Below, piece by piece: positions 24,351-35,989 of a DNA stretch of 64,000 bases (position 1 is the first letter of the stretch; every line of letters starts with the position of its first letter). A program made the translations under genes and the position numbers. The DNA lies in contig NC_134458.1 of the NCBI RefSeq assembly GCF_047948215.1, forward strand, positions 132,249,571 through 132,313,570, read 5' to 3'. Source of the DNA: Lycorma delicatula. Lineage: Eukaryota; Arthropoda; Insecta; Hemiptera; Fulgoridae. The notes beneath the pieces were generated by a model. The model was given only the letters and a program-made list of their open reading frames with translations, did no database searches and was not told the origin of the DNA.

Positions 24351-24473
24351 GGAGTTTATTAGTGAGCTGATAGTATGAACAAAATCACGTGTAATTTATC
24401 GTTTTGTCGCTCACCGTCGGTTAAGCCGATGGTCAGCGATAAACTGATAAATAATACGTGATTTATTAACTCC
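24351..24473. repeat. Isolated imperfect long hairpin (about 123 bp)
   Basis: Arms of about 40 nt face each other. The left arm (24382-24420) has AAATCACGT, TTTATC and GTCGCTCACCGTCGG; the right arm (24426-24464), reverse complemented, has AAATCACGT, TTTATC and ATCGCTGACCATCGG. The loop is about 5 nt (TTAAG). Weaker outer pairing includes GGAGTT at 24351 and AACTCC at 24468-24473. The geometry fits either a small foldback element or a pri-miRNA-like stem; nothing in the sequence decides. No second copy exists in this window. Confidence 0.6.
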
Positions 24474-27400
24474 AATTCAGAAGAATATTTCGTATGTTAA
24501 TTTCTCAACTGTTTCCAATGTATTAAATAAGAAATGGAAACGTATAATCTAGTGTTAATGTTTTTCTATTTTAGAAATAATCGATATAATGGATATAAAA
24601 TAATTATAATCTAAAACAGTTTATAAAACGGTATTACCTCGTAGCAAGGTTGCGGTTCGCCAAGCAATAATTGGCTTGAGTTATTGCTCAATATAATGTT
24701 GATCCTAACTTCTAGTTCATGTTCATTATTGCTACCACTTGTACGTCCTTTATTAACTAAATCAATCTTGTTTAATGAGTCTCTCTCTCTTCACCTTTGT
24801 ACACATAGATAATTTGATTGAACGAAATTTACTAATCGAATTTGTATTTTCCATAATAAAAGAGAATGGTGAGTGGGTTTATTTGTTTGGTAGTTGGATG
24901 TATGTACTCACATTTTTATTTTAGCTGCTATTGGCGCAGAACGGAACACGTGGTGCAACGGGTAGCTACGCGTAGCACACGAACGATTTATACTTTTTGA
25001 ACGATCCAATCGTTCAAACGATTTATACTTCTTTATACGAACGATTTATCTATAATTATATTTGTGTTATGGGGGATAAAAAAGGAAAAGATTAGGGTTA
25101 GAGCCGAGTTAAAAATCGCAACTCAAGAAACAACTAAAACGTTCAGGATTTTGAAGCTTTTTGTTGTAAAAGTTTTTGTTGTTAACGATAAATTCGTTAT
25201 ACGATAAAAACGTTATATAATTGCAGTTGACAAAAACATTTAAGAAAAGCATGTTTAATGAAAAATTAACCTTGTAACATTTTCGCGGCGGGCCTATGGC
25301 CCGACTTTTTTATAGTGAATACTTAAACAAATTGTAGAAAAACAAAGCAAGTAAAATTATTCAAAAATGAATCTCGTTTTTCTCAATAGTGTATTTTCAA
25401 GTTTTTTTATTTATAATATATTAGCATTATCAGCCAGGGAATAGTCAATACCTAAAAATTTTTATTAACGTTTATTATTCACAGGAAGCATTATTTGAAA
25501 GTTTTTAGGTAAAGGAGGCACTTCCATAAATGTTTACTATGAAAAAAAATATGTATTTGTTTTTAAGTCATGATTAAAATTATTCTCTCATAAAAAATGT
25601 AGTAAAATTGGAACCGATATTATTATGAGATGAAAAGAAAAATGTGAAGAAATGGTTTAAAGGTAAAATTGTCACTCGGGTAGCAATTTTATACAATAAC
25701 GTATGAAAAAACTTTTTTAAAAACATATTTTGAAGAATATTTTTTCAATATTATTAATTAGAATTAATTAATTTAAGGATTGGAGAATGGTAAATTCCTT
25801 GATCTCCCTGATTCATCTCCTTCAAAAATAAGTTTGAAAATTACGAAATTTTAATCTAATACAATAATATTTTGAAAGCGGTTAAGGAACATAGAGTATC
25901 TGGATGGACAACTGGGGACTTTCAATATCATAATTTTTTGTCGGACCAACAAAGCCGTGTTAATAACAGCAGGTAAACATTACAGTATTTTAATTTTTAA
26001 TTAAAGAGACTAGAGACTCTCAAGAGTAATTGAACATGAAATATTATGTATTTTAATGTTTTTTCTGAAGGTAGAATATATTTAAAAAAAGAAGTAGTGA
26101 AAAAGAATGAAATTTGAATGTGTAAAATTAATTTTCATTTTTTAATTAAAGGGGCAAGGGATTAGAAACCATATAGGCGTAAGCGGATCTGAATAATCTT
26201 GGATGTTTCTTAATACTCGTAGTTTTGAACTAGGATACATTTTTCTGAAAAAACGGTTCAAATACAGTAATTTTTTAACGTTTTTTCACGTGAAAGGCAG
26301 TTTGAAATCGTCTTAAGCCATTGATTTTTGTCCCTGGCCGAAATGATGGTGGTACCGAAGGGAATGAAATATATACAGTTTATGATAATCGGGAAGGTGT
26401 AACGTTTAAAAATATTTAGGAATTTTCAATACCTGTTTGGTAGTTTTGAATTTACCTGATAGAAGAAACAAAAATATTTTTTGGGAAGGGAAATTTTGGG
26501 GAAACTTTTTTTTTAAATCGCAGAATAAATGTACACGCAAGTACTGAACTTAATGTAGTGGGGTTACGTTTGCAAAATTTTTAGAAAGTTAATCCCAAAA
26601 AACTATCTACCCTCCCAGGAGATATTGACTCCAAAGTTAACTTAAAAATTGCCACATATACACGAATCGCTGTACTCCGTCCGAACTCCCGTTTTTTTTT
26701 TTGGGCCATGAAACGTTGAGAAATCCAAAAAATTCCTCCCCAATTTTTTATTTATTGCCATACTTTCCTTCTTGTAGCATAGCTCTAGAGCTATGATGCC
26801 AGCAAAGTAAAACTGCATTACTAAAAACAAAATATAGTATAACCTTTTAACCGTTAAAAAAAAAAAATTAAGCACATTAATTGAACCATTTATCTTCATA
26901 ATAAAGGATGAAAACCATTTTTCTTCCTGGTAATAGCTTATTTAAAAAAAAAAAATTAACAATATGAGAAACGTTTCCAGACGATATTTTGAAGTATTAT
27001 TATAAAAAAAAAAAACAAATGTATAGAGCTTGTATAATCTATGGGTTGTGGTATATTATTAACCCGTAAGAGCCTCATTGACTGTAGTCACGCTTGCGTC
27101 ACCTCTGATTTTGGATCACAGTTACGAAAGATGTAATAAAATTGTTAAGAGGGGTTTCAGAAAAAACCTTTATATCTTCAAACTTTAAATAAATAGGCGT
27201 TCTCAATGTCGTATCAACATTTGCTAGACTACTGTGAGTAAGAGAGTGTAAGCATGTTATACTTTTCTTTTTTTTTAAGAGTAGTTAACAATATGATTAA
27301 TTTGAGAGAAGTCACGCTGGTCAACTCTTCAAAATAATAAAAACACTGGTACTTATAAAATTATTTTTCCTTGAATAAAAGAAAATAAATGTTTTGTTAT

Positions 27401-29343
27401 GATCAGATTTGTGAATAAATTGCTCTTGAATTTCATAAAATTTGACAAAAACTTGTTTTAATTTTCTCAACTAATTGAATGCATATTTATCTGTTAAAAG
27501 CCACAACTGCAATAATCGTACTTGTAGACATGCTAAGTCACAGTCACTTCAAAAAATGACACGGCTATTCTCAAAAAAAGAAAAAAAAGAAACATTCCAT
27601 GGTAGTCTTACTAGGGAATATGAGGAGTTAACTGGTTCGAGCAAAATATATTTGTATAACAGCATGTCAAGCCCACTAGGAATACAGTAATTACAAGCAA
27701 CACCTTAATCTGTTCATCAGAAGAACTGGTTGTACATTTAACATTATTACTCTCAGAGAAAATAACACTAACAGGTACCTCAAGTCACAAGCGTCACAGC
27801 TTAAGAAAATTTTGAATAGATAACATGAATTGTGAAATAATATGTTGTACAATGCTTTATTTCAACAGCGGTAAACAATGAAAAAATTTCATGAAGAAAT
27901 ATTTTCTTTTTTTGGAAGGATATTCCTGTTTTAATGAATAGAAGCAATAATATGTAAAAAGAAAAAAAAATGTTTTCAAAAGAGACAAAAGTGTACTCTA
28001 TTCTATATTACATAGATTTATAGCAGTGCGTAAGCGTGAGCAAGAAACTTAGCTAAAAGGAATGGGAGTAAGGGGATAAAAAGCATCATGGAATGGTGAA
28101 AAAAAAAGTTAATAAAAGATGATAGATTGAAGTATCAATAGATTCTGAGTGTGGTTTGTATCAGTTTTTCCGCTGCTAGTAAAGGATGGATATGTTAGGA
28201 AAGGATTTAAAAAATCGGCTATTTAAAACATAAGGCTGCTGCATGTTTTGTCTTATTGATGATTATAATAATAAATGCGCTATGTTTTTCAAATTTTATT
28301 TATTAAATATAAAAATGAGATTAATCTCCAGTTCACTAAAAGTATTTGTTTAAATTTTATTCAATAGCCAGTGAATTGAGTTTCATTTTGGGAATTTTCA
28401 CATTTATAATAAATACTTTTTCAACGTGTACCAACAAAATTTGTTAAATATATTATATCAAATTAATCACAACACAAAATTTGAGTAATTATACATATTA
28501 ATTAAATATAATAAATTAAAGTACAGAACAATATGGAGTATTGTAAACACACAACACAGCTGAGGCACATATTCACTTGTCAGTGAACAATTCTAGTACA
28601 ATACTAAAAGTAGTAGTAGTAGTAGTAAACAATACTAGTAAAAGTACATTGGAAATATCTGTCCGTATTTAATCAATTCTATCTGTTTCTTTTTCTCAGA
28701 ATAAATTATTCATTTCTAAATGTTAGTAAATGTTCAGTTCTAACATTATAAAAAATTATATTTTCGTTTTGATAATCTAGATTACAGAAAAAACTGTTGT
28801 TATTAAATCGAGGATGAATTGATATTTATTAATAAAAAATAGCATGGAAAATGCACTGTATAACAATTTTCGTAAGAAATAAGCATGCTTGTTGCTTATG
28901 AACAGCAGTCTACAGTATCCTGTGGACGAATTACCCTGTCCTTTCCCAGTTGATAAAGTGCATTTATGCGGGATCATGACTGTTTGCAGTTTGAGCTGCA
29001 TCTGTGATGTGTGTTCAAAAGAAAAAAGTTAGAACGTTCCCAGTTATTCCACAACAAAATTATCGCTTCATCTATAAATGTTATCATTACTACACTATTT
29101 TAGGCTTCTGTTTTGAAACCGAACACATTTTATAATTTTTATTTTCTGAATTACTAATACCGTTATGTGAATTATTTATAAATTAAGTAATAATATACAA
29201 TGTTGAATTGCTAAAGTTTATCTTGCTTATCGTTGCAGTTATATTTCAGCCTATCTTATCTTATCGCAGTTTTTCACTGGCTGTGTTCTAGTCGGTGCAG
29301 TCAATTATTTCTATCGTTTACTGCATGTGTTTGCTGTATTTGC
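24474..29343. other. Long AT-rich spacer, no recognised gene
   Basis: Includes three near repeats of CGAACGATTTATA between 24980 and 25045 (with a GAACGAT..ATCGTTC stem), a GC stem CGGGC/GCCCG near 25290, many A runs, and an (AGT)n tract at about 28608-28628. Short open frames at 26642-26899 (-), 27475-27690 (+) and 28777-29001 (-) lack motifs. I see no host exon. Confidence 0.4.
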
Positions 29344-29369
29344 CTCTCTCTCTCTCTCTCTCTCTCTCT
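29344..29369. repeat. (CT)n microsatellite
   Basis: An uninterrupted CT run of about 26 bases. Confidence 0.95.
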
Positions 29370-29489
29370 ATTCATTATTTTCAATCAACACGGGTTTAAA
29401 TGAGACTTAATCCGTGAAATATCAGGTAAACAAGCCAAAGATATTTTCACAATCCTAGGTTTAAGGGTTTTAAGATTTTAATTGATCAT

Positions 29490-30115
29490 AAAATGTCTGT
29501 TTCGTTAAGCGACAGGAAAGATAAATGGCGTTGTGCAAAAGTGAGTGGCATCGAACAAACTGAAATTAGAAACTGTTGTTTATTTTTGCACGCATGGAGT
29601 AAGGAATATACCAGTTTCAGGCTTTTCTGTTGAAGAACTTGGTATGGGTAGTGTCGCTGTAACCGATTGGAAAACTTTCGAAGGAAAGTTAGAATTTTCA
29701 AAGATAGAAAAGAATGTTTCGTGTTTACGATCCCCGATCCATCAAAAAACCCGTTGTTAAGTGTTAAGAAGAAGTGTATTAGACCTGGGATGAACATAAT
29801 TTCTGATTGTTGGCAAAGTTACAATGATAAACGTTTTCTAGAAGGTATCCTTCTATTATTTTAGACATGAAACTGTTAATCATTCGGTGAAAGTTTGATA
29901 TCGAATTACCAGCACACATACAAACACAGTGGAGAGTTTATGGGCAGAAGCGAAATGACAAAATCCAAGGAGTTGTATATCAAGATTAGTCTATGCTAGA
30001 CTTCTTTTTATGCAAATTCATGGGGCGCCAAAGTAACATCGACAGGAACCCGTTCGATCAAATTTTGTAGGATGTCACCTTCTTTTGGCCTCAACAACAG
30101 TGAATATAAGTAAGA
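29490..30115 (+). pseudogene. Merlin (IS1016/ISXO2-like) transposase pseudogene
   Basis: Across three frames the plus strand gives, in order: DKWRCAKVSGIEQTEIRNCC (N-terminal zinc-ribbon/helical region), FSVEELGMGSVAVTDWKTFE (family form ELGVS..TV.DW..F.R), ECFVFTIPD, IRPGMNIISDCWQSYND (second catalytic Asp in IISDCW) and HIQTQWRVYGQKRN (family form HTNTIE.LWG..K, where the catalytic Glu has become Trp or is shifted). The family's VEIDES block, with the first catalytic Asp, should lie between DWKTFE and ECFVF, but only about 15 residues separate them; that block has been deleted. Frameshifts and stops occur elsewhere. It is inactive. The second Merlin copy at 36.6-37.3 kb is on the other strand. 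Confidence 0.8.
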
Positions 30116-30624
30116 CTTATTATTTTTTTTTTACTATTATATAAAGAAATGGGTCCGTTTTCGAAATAAGATCCCTTAATATTAATTTAAATGATATTAT
30201 GTTCAAAGTTTTGTATTCACTTTTTTATAAATATAATCGAAAAATAATAAATAATATAATATAGTTATATTATAATTATTAAGATAATAAATAATATTTT
30301 GTTGATGGGGCTAAAATCAGTGTGCATTACTGTCGAGTAAATGTAAAAAAAAAATGTACAGTGTAAACAAAATTGAAATGGAAGACTTTGGTCATAACTA
30401 TAAGCATTTAAATTAGAGAAAAAACATATTACAAGCTGATATAAATTATGTTTTCCAAGAAAATTTGTTAAAATAAATAACATTACGTAAATTTGCTTGA
30501 GACAGTCAGAGCTAGTACACATACGAATTTTATTGTTTAGTAGTTGTAATATAAGCTTTTCATTGAATTAAGCATATTTATTATTTACATTGAGATAATA
30601 TTAAAAAAAGCAGCTGGGCACATA

Positions 30625-30700
30625 CAGTGAAACGCCAATTATCCGGACTGACCTTTGTAAGAATCCGAATAATAAAAATCCGGATAACTGGAGAATTAAA
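30625..30700 (+). mobile_element. pogo/Tigger-type terminal repeat, orphan end
   Basis: CAGTGAAACGCCAATTATCC followed by GGAC, and 40 bp later AATCCGGATAACTGG, match the form of Tigger/pogo ends (CAGTGAAACCTC..TTATCCGGAC). No facing end reading TCCGGATAATTGGCGTTTCA appears in the next several kb, so only one terminus survives. Confidence 0.55.
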
Positions 30701-31458
30701 AAAAGGTTTATCATACGTACTGGATATATCATTCAAAAGTTTAATGGATAACCCACTTAATAAAAATAAAAAACAAATAGTAGTATCTCAGTAAAATTAA
30801 AAAGATACTCAGAACATACGTAATGTAACAAAATATTTAGTAAAGTTCCCTGAAAGAATTTAAAATTCACTATCTCACCATTGTATAAAGTCATCTGAAA
30901 AACTTATTAAAAAAAATAAGTAAAAAAATGTTTTTTTTATAAAACAACACGTTTTCGATTTGTTGTATAATTAGCTACACACTTATCGACACATGTAATC
31001 CAATTAATATAACGGTATTACAATTATATTAATTGTTAAAGATAGTCAAAAACAATTATTTATTCTTAAAATAAAGGATAACTTTCTATAAATTAATTAA
31101 TCCTAATGGTAATCTACGATATCAAGTGTCGCATAGAAACACCTTTCAGGACAGTAAGGTTCAGGACCTTGTTTCACCCCAACTAAGTTTTACAAGTTTC
31201 AAAGGCTAAAACTGTTTTCTCTTTATATTTCTCTCTTTCTCTTGATAAGAGGCAAAGATAAAGAGTGTAACCATTCATGTACAGATCGTAAAACCATTCA
31301 TTTACAGATGAATCACGTGCCAGATTCAGTTACAATTATACGACTTCAACGTTTGTAATGCGTTTATGTTGTTTGATGGAATAACATTTTTCTTCTCTTT
31401 TTCTCTTAAATTAAAAATAAGCAAATTTATTACCTGGTTTTTACAGATGCAGGAAATT
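30701..31458. other. AT-rich spacer, nothing recognised
   Basis: Contains a small direct repeat, ACCATTCATGTACAGATCGT / ACCATTCATTTACAGATGAA, at about 31271-31310. No coding similarity. Confidence 0.4.
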
Positions 31459-32112
31459 TACAAGGAAGTATTGTAATCGCGAAAAATTTCGGTTTTCAGA
31501 TTTCAACGGAAATATCCATTTTGACTAGTTTCGGCGACGTCTGTATATATGTAGGTACGTATGTATCTCGCATAACTCAAAAACGATTAGGCGTATGATG
31601 TTGAAATTTTGTATGTAGGATTGTTGTACATCTAGTTGTGCACTTCCTCTTTTTCATTGCAATCGACTTGACCAACGATGTCCAAAAAAGCTCAAAATCC
31701 AAAAACATTAGAGTGTGGACTTTTTCTTAACTGCAGTAATAAGTCCTCATTGAGAGCTTTTCAGCGATATATCATTAGTGGTACTTATTTTCATTGGTTC
31801 CTGAGTTATAACCATATAAATTTATAATTAATGAAATATTTGGATCTTACATGGGAAAGGCACATCGGTTGGAATCCGACTTCATTTCCTTTTTTTAATT
31901 TAAATATATTGATTTATTAATAATTATTAACCTTTGATTGTAAAAAAAAATTACAATAAGTAATAATTCAATAATAACAATAAAAATATGAAAAAAAAAT
32001 CGGAAGTTATTAGTGAAATAAAATTCTACGTACTTTTCATTTTAAAAAAAAATGTGTAAATGAAATTTAATAACCGTACAAGGAAGTCATGTAGTGTCTA
32101 TGTCAAATTTTT
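31459..32112 (+). repeat. Unnamed ~700-bp repeat, copy A
   Basis: It shares an ordered series of motifs with copies B, C and D: GGAAGTATTGTAATCGCGAA, TCAACGGAAATATCCATTTT, ATCTCGCATAACTCAAAAAC, GATGTTGAAATTTTGTATGT, CTAGTTGTGCAC, TTGCAATCGACTTGACCAAC, CTGCAGTAATAAG, AAGGCACATCGGTTGGAATC, and the end ACAAGGAAGTCATGTAGTGT. The first ~13 bp of the consensus head are absent or changed. No open frame runs through, so the family looks non-autonomous. Confidence 0.85.
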
Positions 32113-33247
32113 AATTTTAAAAATTAGATAATATATATTCGTATAATGATATTTTGCACGAAAATTATTATTTTTTGAATGTAGAGACAATTAGTAAAAC
32201 ATCACTTTCAAATATTTCACTGTATAAAAGATTAATAGGTACACGTGTTTGAATCGATGAAGTTGTTTAATGTGATAGTCATAGACGGAAGATAATTTAA
32301 ATAAAGTAGACTTGATTAGAAGACATGGAATATTTTTTTTAATCTTGTAACAGATCTATTCATTTTCTTTATTTTTAATTTATAAAAACGATATAGCACT
32401 CAGCATTGCTTCCCTAGGGAATTGCTGCATCTTTCTTTGGAAGGAAATCGACGACCTAATTACATTTTTATCGTACTATATGTATTTTATATCATTCTTT
32501 CCTATATTTTCTGAGAATTTATTAGAATGCGGAATGTTTCCAGCTAGAATATCTACAATTTTTTTATTATTTATGTCCCGCTGCGAACTTATAATTACTA
32601 AAAACGATTTATGGTTCTTTTGTGGAAGTAATGATTTAATATGCATAAAATTAAATTATAAAAGAATTATGGTTAATAAAAAGCACAAATTTATAAATGT
32701 TTTCGGGATGCGATTTTTTATCACGCTACATTAAACTAACCATTATTATCAAAATATTTCATTAATTAACTATTTTTGTTAATTACCATAATAATTTGTT
32801 CATAATCTAACGTAAAAATATATTGCTTTTTTTAATTTAACGAAAAAATTCTCTTCTGGAAACGGTTAATGATTCCATACAATAAATTAACATTTTATAA
32901 AATAAAATCTTTTTCTCTTTAGATATATAATCCTTGACAGGTTATGGTGTAAAAAAAACAGTAATTTTGATATAGCCTCAAGCTTCCGTCAAATTACAAT
33001 AAGGCATCATTAATTTTATGAGCTACAATAATAAATAAAGCGATTAATTCTGAAATTAAATTACTTTATTAAATACATCATTTGAGTTTTTTTTTTGACA
33101 CCTGCGAAAAAAAAATTATATAGCGCTTTAAACTGTTTAAAGAAAGTTTCCTTTTTATCCAATGAATGAACGTATAGAGAAATTATTTTAATTAAAATTT
33201 GTAATTTATCCTTACATTTTTTTCTTAAATTTAACTTACACACTCAA

Positions 33248-33249
<2 letters not shown>
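32113..33249. other. AT-rich spacer, nothing recognised
   Basis: No motif recognised. Open frames at 32480-32734 (+) and 33061-33243 (-) are low-complexity products of A/T-rich DNA. Confidence 0.4.

Positions 33250-33283
<34 letters not shown>
33250..33283. repeat. (TA)n microsatellite
   Basis: About 34 bases of alternating TA. Confidence 0.95.
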
Positions 33284-33285
<2 letters not shown>

Positions 33286-33341
33286 TCAAACATAATAGAG
33301 AAATAAATAAATAGATAATGTATGTTTATAAATAATATTTT

Positions 33342-34016
33342 ACTTCCTTGTACGAAGTAAAGGAAGTATTGTGATCGCGAAAAATTCCGGTTTCCTGATT
33401 TCAACAGAAATGTCTATTTTTACCATCCCTGAATCCATTTTGACTAGTTTCGGCGTGACATCTGTCTGTTCATATATATCTCGCATAACTCAAAAACGAT
33501 TCGCCGTAGAATGTTGAAATTTTGGATTTAGAACTGTTGTAACATCTAGTTGTGCACCCATCCTTTTGATTGCAATCGACTGAACCAAAAGTGTCAAAAA
33601 AAAGCCCAAAATCCAAAAAACATCTGAATTTTTGACTTTTACTTAACTGCAGTAATAAGCCCTTGTTGACAGCATTTCAACGATATATCGTAATTGGTAC
33701 TTATTTTCATTCGTTCCAGAGTTATAGCCAAATAAATTTTAAGTAATGAGATACTTGGATCTTAGGGGAAGGCACATCGGTTAGAACCAGACTTCATCTC
33801 CTTTTTTTTTACTTTTTTAAAATTTAAATATATAGATTTATTAAAAATTATTAACCTCTCGTTAAAAAAAAAATAACGATGAATAATAATTCAATACACA
33901 AAAAAAAATCAGAAGTTTGTATAAAATAAAATTTATGTACTTTTCATTTTAAAAAATATATAGATGTAATTTAATAGGCGCACAAGGAAGTCATCTGTTG
34001 TCCACATCAGTTTTTT
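33342..34016 (+). repeat. Unnamed ~700-bp repeat, copy B (fullest)
   Basis: The head ACTTCCTTGTACGAAGTAAA GGAAGT itself forms a small stem (ACTTCC/GGAAGT). The element ends GCACAAGGAAGTC..GTTGTCCACATCAG then TTTTTT. The head ACTTCCTTGTAC and tail GTACAAGGAAGT type motifs are inverted copies, so the family has 12-13 bp terminal inverted repeats, and the 3' end adds a small stem of the form ATGTGG..CCACAT. The interior has the same motif series as copy A. It is about 675 bp with no coding frame. It is not obviously a Helitron, since the CTRR end is missing. Confidence 0.85.
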
Positions 34017-34079
34017 ATGTTTGGTAAACATGAAACTGAACATCTGAAAAGAAGAAACTAAAGAAACGACTACTTTATG

Positions 34080-34420
34080 TAGATTAACGTAGCCTATTAA
34101 CGTAGGCTTATTCGAAAAAATGAATGACAGTTTGTCTGTTTGCTTGCAATAGCGTCACGCGAGAACCACCCGATCGATTGCTCTCAAATTTGCATCATAC
34201 ATTTGTGTTATTTCAGGGAAAGTTTTAAGCTATAGATCGAGTTTCTAGCTCTCTCGGCAATGAAGTTGGGAATTAAAAATATCCATCAAAGAACAAAAAT
34301 TAATCCTTTTACTCCATTCTATTTCTATCGCTATGGCAACAAAAATAAAATGAAGTAGTATGACTAATTAATTTTTTTTAATGAATATCTAGAAAATATT
34401 TAATATATACTACTACTGTT
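34080..34420 (+). mobile_element. Helitron-like non-autonomous segment
   Basis: Contains GACAGTTTGTCTGTTTGCTT, CGCGAGAACCACCCGATCGA and TGCTCTCAAATTTGCAT, phrases typical of non-autonomous Helitron-like repeats in insects (from memory). It then reads AATCCTTTTACTCCATTCTA ... TTTAATGAATATCTAGAAAA, which matches 14520-14650 in reverse complement. Ends are not defined. Confidence 0.4.
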
Positions 34421-34796
34421 ACTACTTACGAGTACTATTCTGTCTTTTGTAATTTAGATTTGTTTTCAAATATTTGTGGTCGATGTATTTCCTTCTTCGT
34501 CGTTTTCTCTTCCCTTTTTTTTATATAACGTCCCCTGTTTCATTATTAATTTTTCTTCTTCTTTCTTCCTGTCGTTTTCTCAATCTTTTTCTTTATGCAC
34601 TCTAAGACGAGGTCGAATCTTGGACTATCATCAAGTGTCGCTAAGCATAGCTGGGTTTCACGAGAACAATAAATAAGAGGAAAGAGATCAGCGTCAGGAA
34701 GTTGAACGAGAATATAAGTGCAAAAGATTCTCACAACCAAGATAACGAATGCCTTGTGAGTCCAGGGGGTGGAGACCTCTAGCTAGATGGTCGAGC
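34421..34796. other. Pyrimidine-rich then unassigned sequence
   Basis: 34480-34600 is a C/T-rich tract; 34600-34796 is a more balanced stretch that I cannot assign. Overlapping short frames on both strands lack motifs. Confidence 0.35.
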
Positions 34797-34816
34797 GAAT
34801 GAAGAAAATTCTGAGT

Positions 34817-35109
34817 GGGTAACCCGCCAGGTTGGTCTAGTAGTAAACGCGTCTTCGCAAATCAGCTGATTTCTAAGTCGAGATTTCTAAGGTTCGAACA
34901 CTAGTAAAAGCAGTTACTTTTATGCGGACTTGGAATATCAGATCGTGGATACCGGTGTTCTTTGGTGATTGGGTTTCAATTAACCACACAACTCAGGAAT
35001 GGTCGACCTGAGACTGTACAAGACTACACTTCATTTATACTCATACATATCATCCTCATTCATCCTCTGAAATAATACCTTACGTGGTTCCGGAGACTAA
35101 ACAGAAAAA
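34817..35109 (+). repeat. tRNA-derived SINE, family 2
   Basis: Reads GGTTGGTCTAGTAGTAAACG, AAATCAGCTGATTT, GGTTCGAACACTAG, ACCGGTGTTCTTTGGTGATT, GTACAAGACTACACTTC, then the shared tail CATCCTCTGAAATAATACCT TACG..GGTTCCGGAGACTAAACAG and an A-rich end. Diverged direct repeats flank it: GAATGAAGAAAATTCTGAGT at 34797-34816 and GAATGAAAGAAACTTCTGAC at 35110. Confidence 0.85.
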
Positions 35110-35160
35110 GAATGAAAGAAACTTCTGACTATATATACGAGTATATATATATATATGTAT

Positions 35161-35989
35161 GCAGAAGGATGTATCACGAAGTTCTCCCAGGATCAATCTC
35201 CCAGGATAATCTTATCCTCTTCTAATCTTAAATATAATGTCACATAAACATATCTCCAAAAATGCTTCGTTTGCGAGTTACAGCTACTGAAAGATTTCGT
35301 TCGGAATTCAGCCACCCCGGTGAAATGAGGTCGTACTGAAAGTTTTATGACGTTAAGGGAAATTAATTAGTGATTTCTTATAAGTTTTTCTCTGAAAAAT
35401 CGAATGAAATATGTCCCAGAATCGTATCTGCAATAGTTCTTGAGAGATCTGGGGTGAAAACCAATAAATTGAGGTAAAAACCCTGTTTTTTATGTTTACC
35501 ATATAATATATACATTATTAAATATAATATGTATACATTGTTAAATGGGTAATAAACACATAAAATCTTTAAAAAAACATGTAGACAATTTAATTCTAAA
35601 CAGAATGATATAAGAAAAGTTAGAAAAATTCGAATTTAATATAGGAACAGTACATTACTACGTTTGTCAGAAAAACTCATACGTTAGTAGTAAATATTTG
35701 TTTAATGTAAACAAATAACAAATTCTTTTTTGATGATGTGAAAAATTTGTAAAAAAAAAAATTTACTGTTAAAAATTGCTGTTAAAAAATTTTAAAATAA
35801 GAAGAAAATTACTCAACAATTGTAAAATAAAAATAAATAAATAAAAAGTTGAAATCCGAACGAGATATTTCACTAGCCTAACTTGCAAACGAAGCATTTT
35901 AGGACCTATGTTTATATTCACTTTTTCAATTATTTTCACAAGTAGAATAGATTACGGAAGTCCCGGGAGAACTTCGTGACACACTCTGT
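35161..35989. mobile_element. Unclassified DNA transposon with ~150-bp inverted arms
   Basis: The left arm (35161-35312) and right arm (35849-35989, reverse complement) share GT.TCACGAAGTTCTCCC.GGA at the tips, then ATAAACATA, AAATGCTTCGTTTGC.AGTTA, CTA.TGAAA.AT and TCGTTCGGA.TTCA. Arms differ by scattered substitutions and an indel of about 15-20 bp. The roughly 540-bp interior is AT-rich with no transposase. This is a non-autonomous TIR element; the superfamily is not determined. Low-complexity (TA)n lies just outside the left end. Confidence 0.72.

Noticed and set aside
24975..25045. Possible CRISPR-like array
   Set aside because: Only three irregular short repeats in a eukaryotic sequence; spacing and repeat length do not fit.
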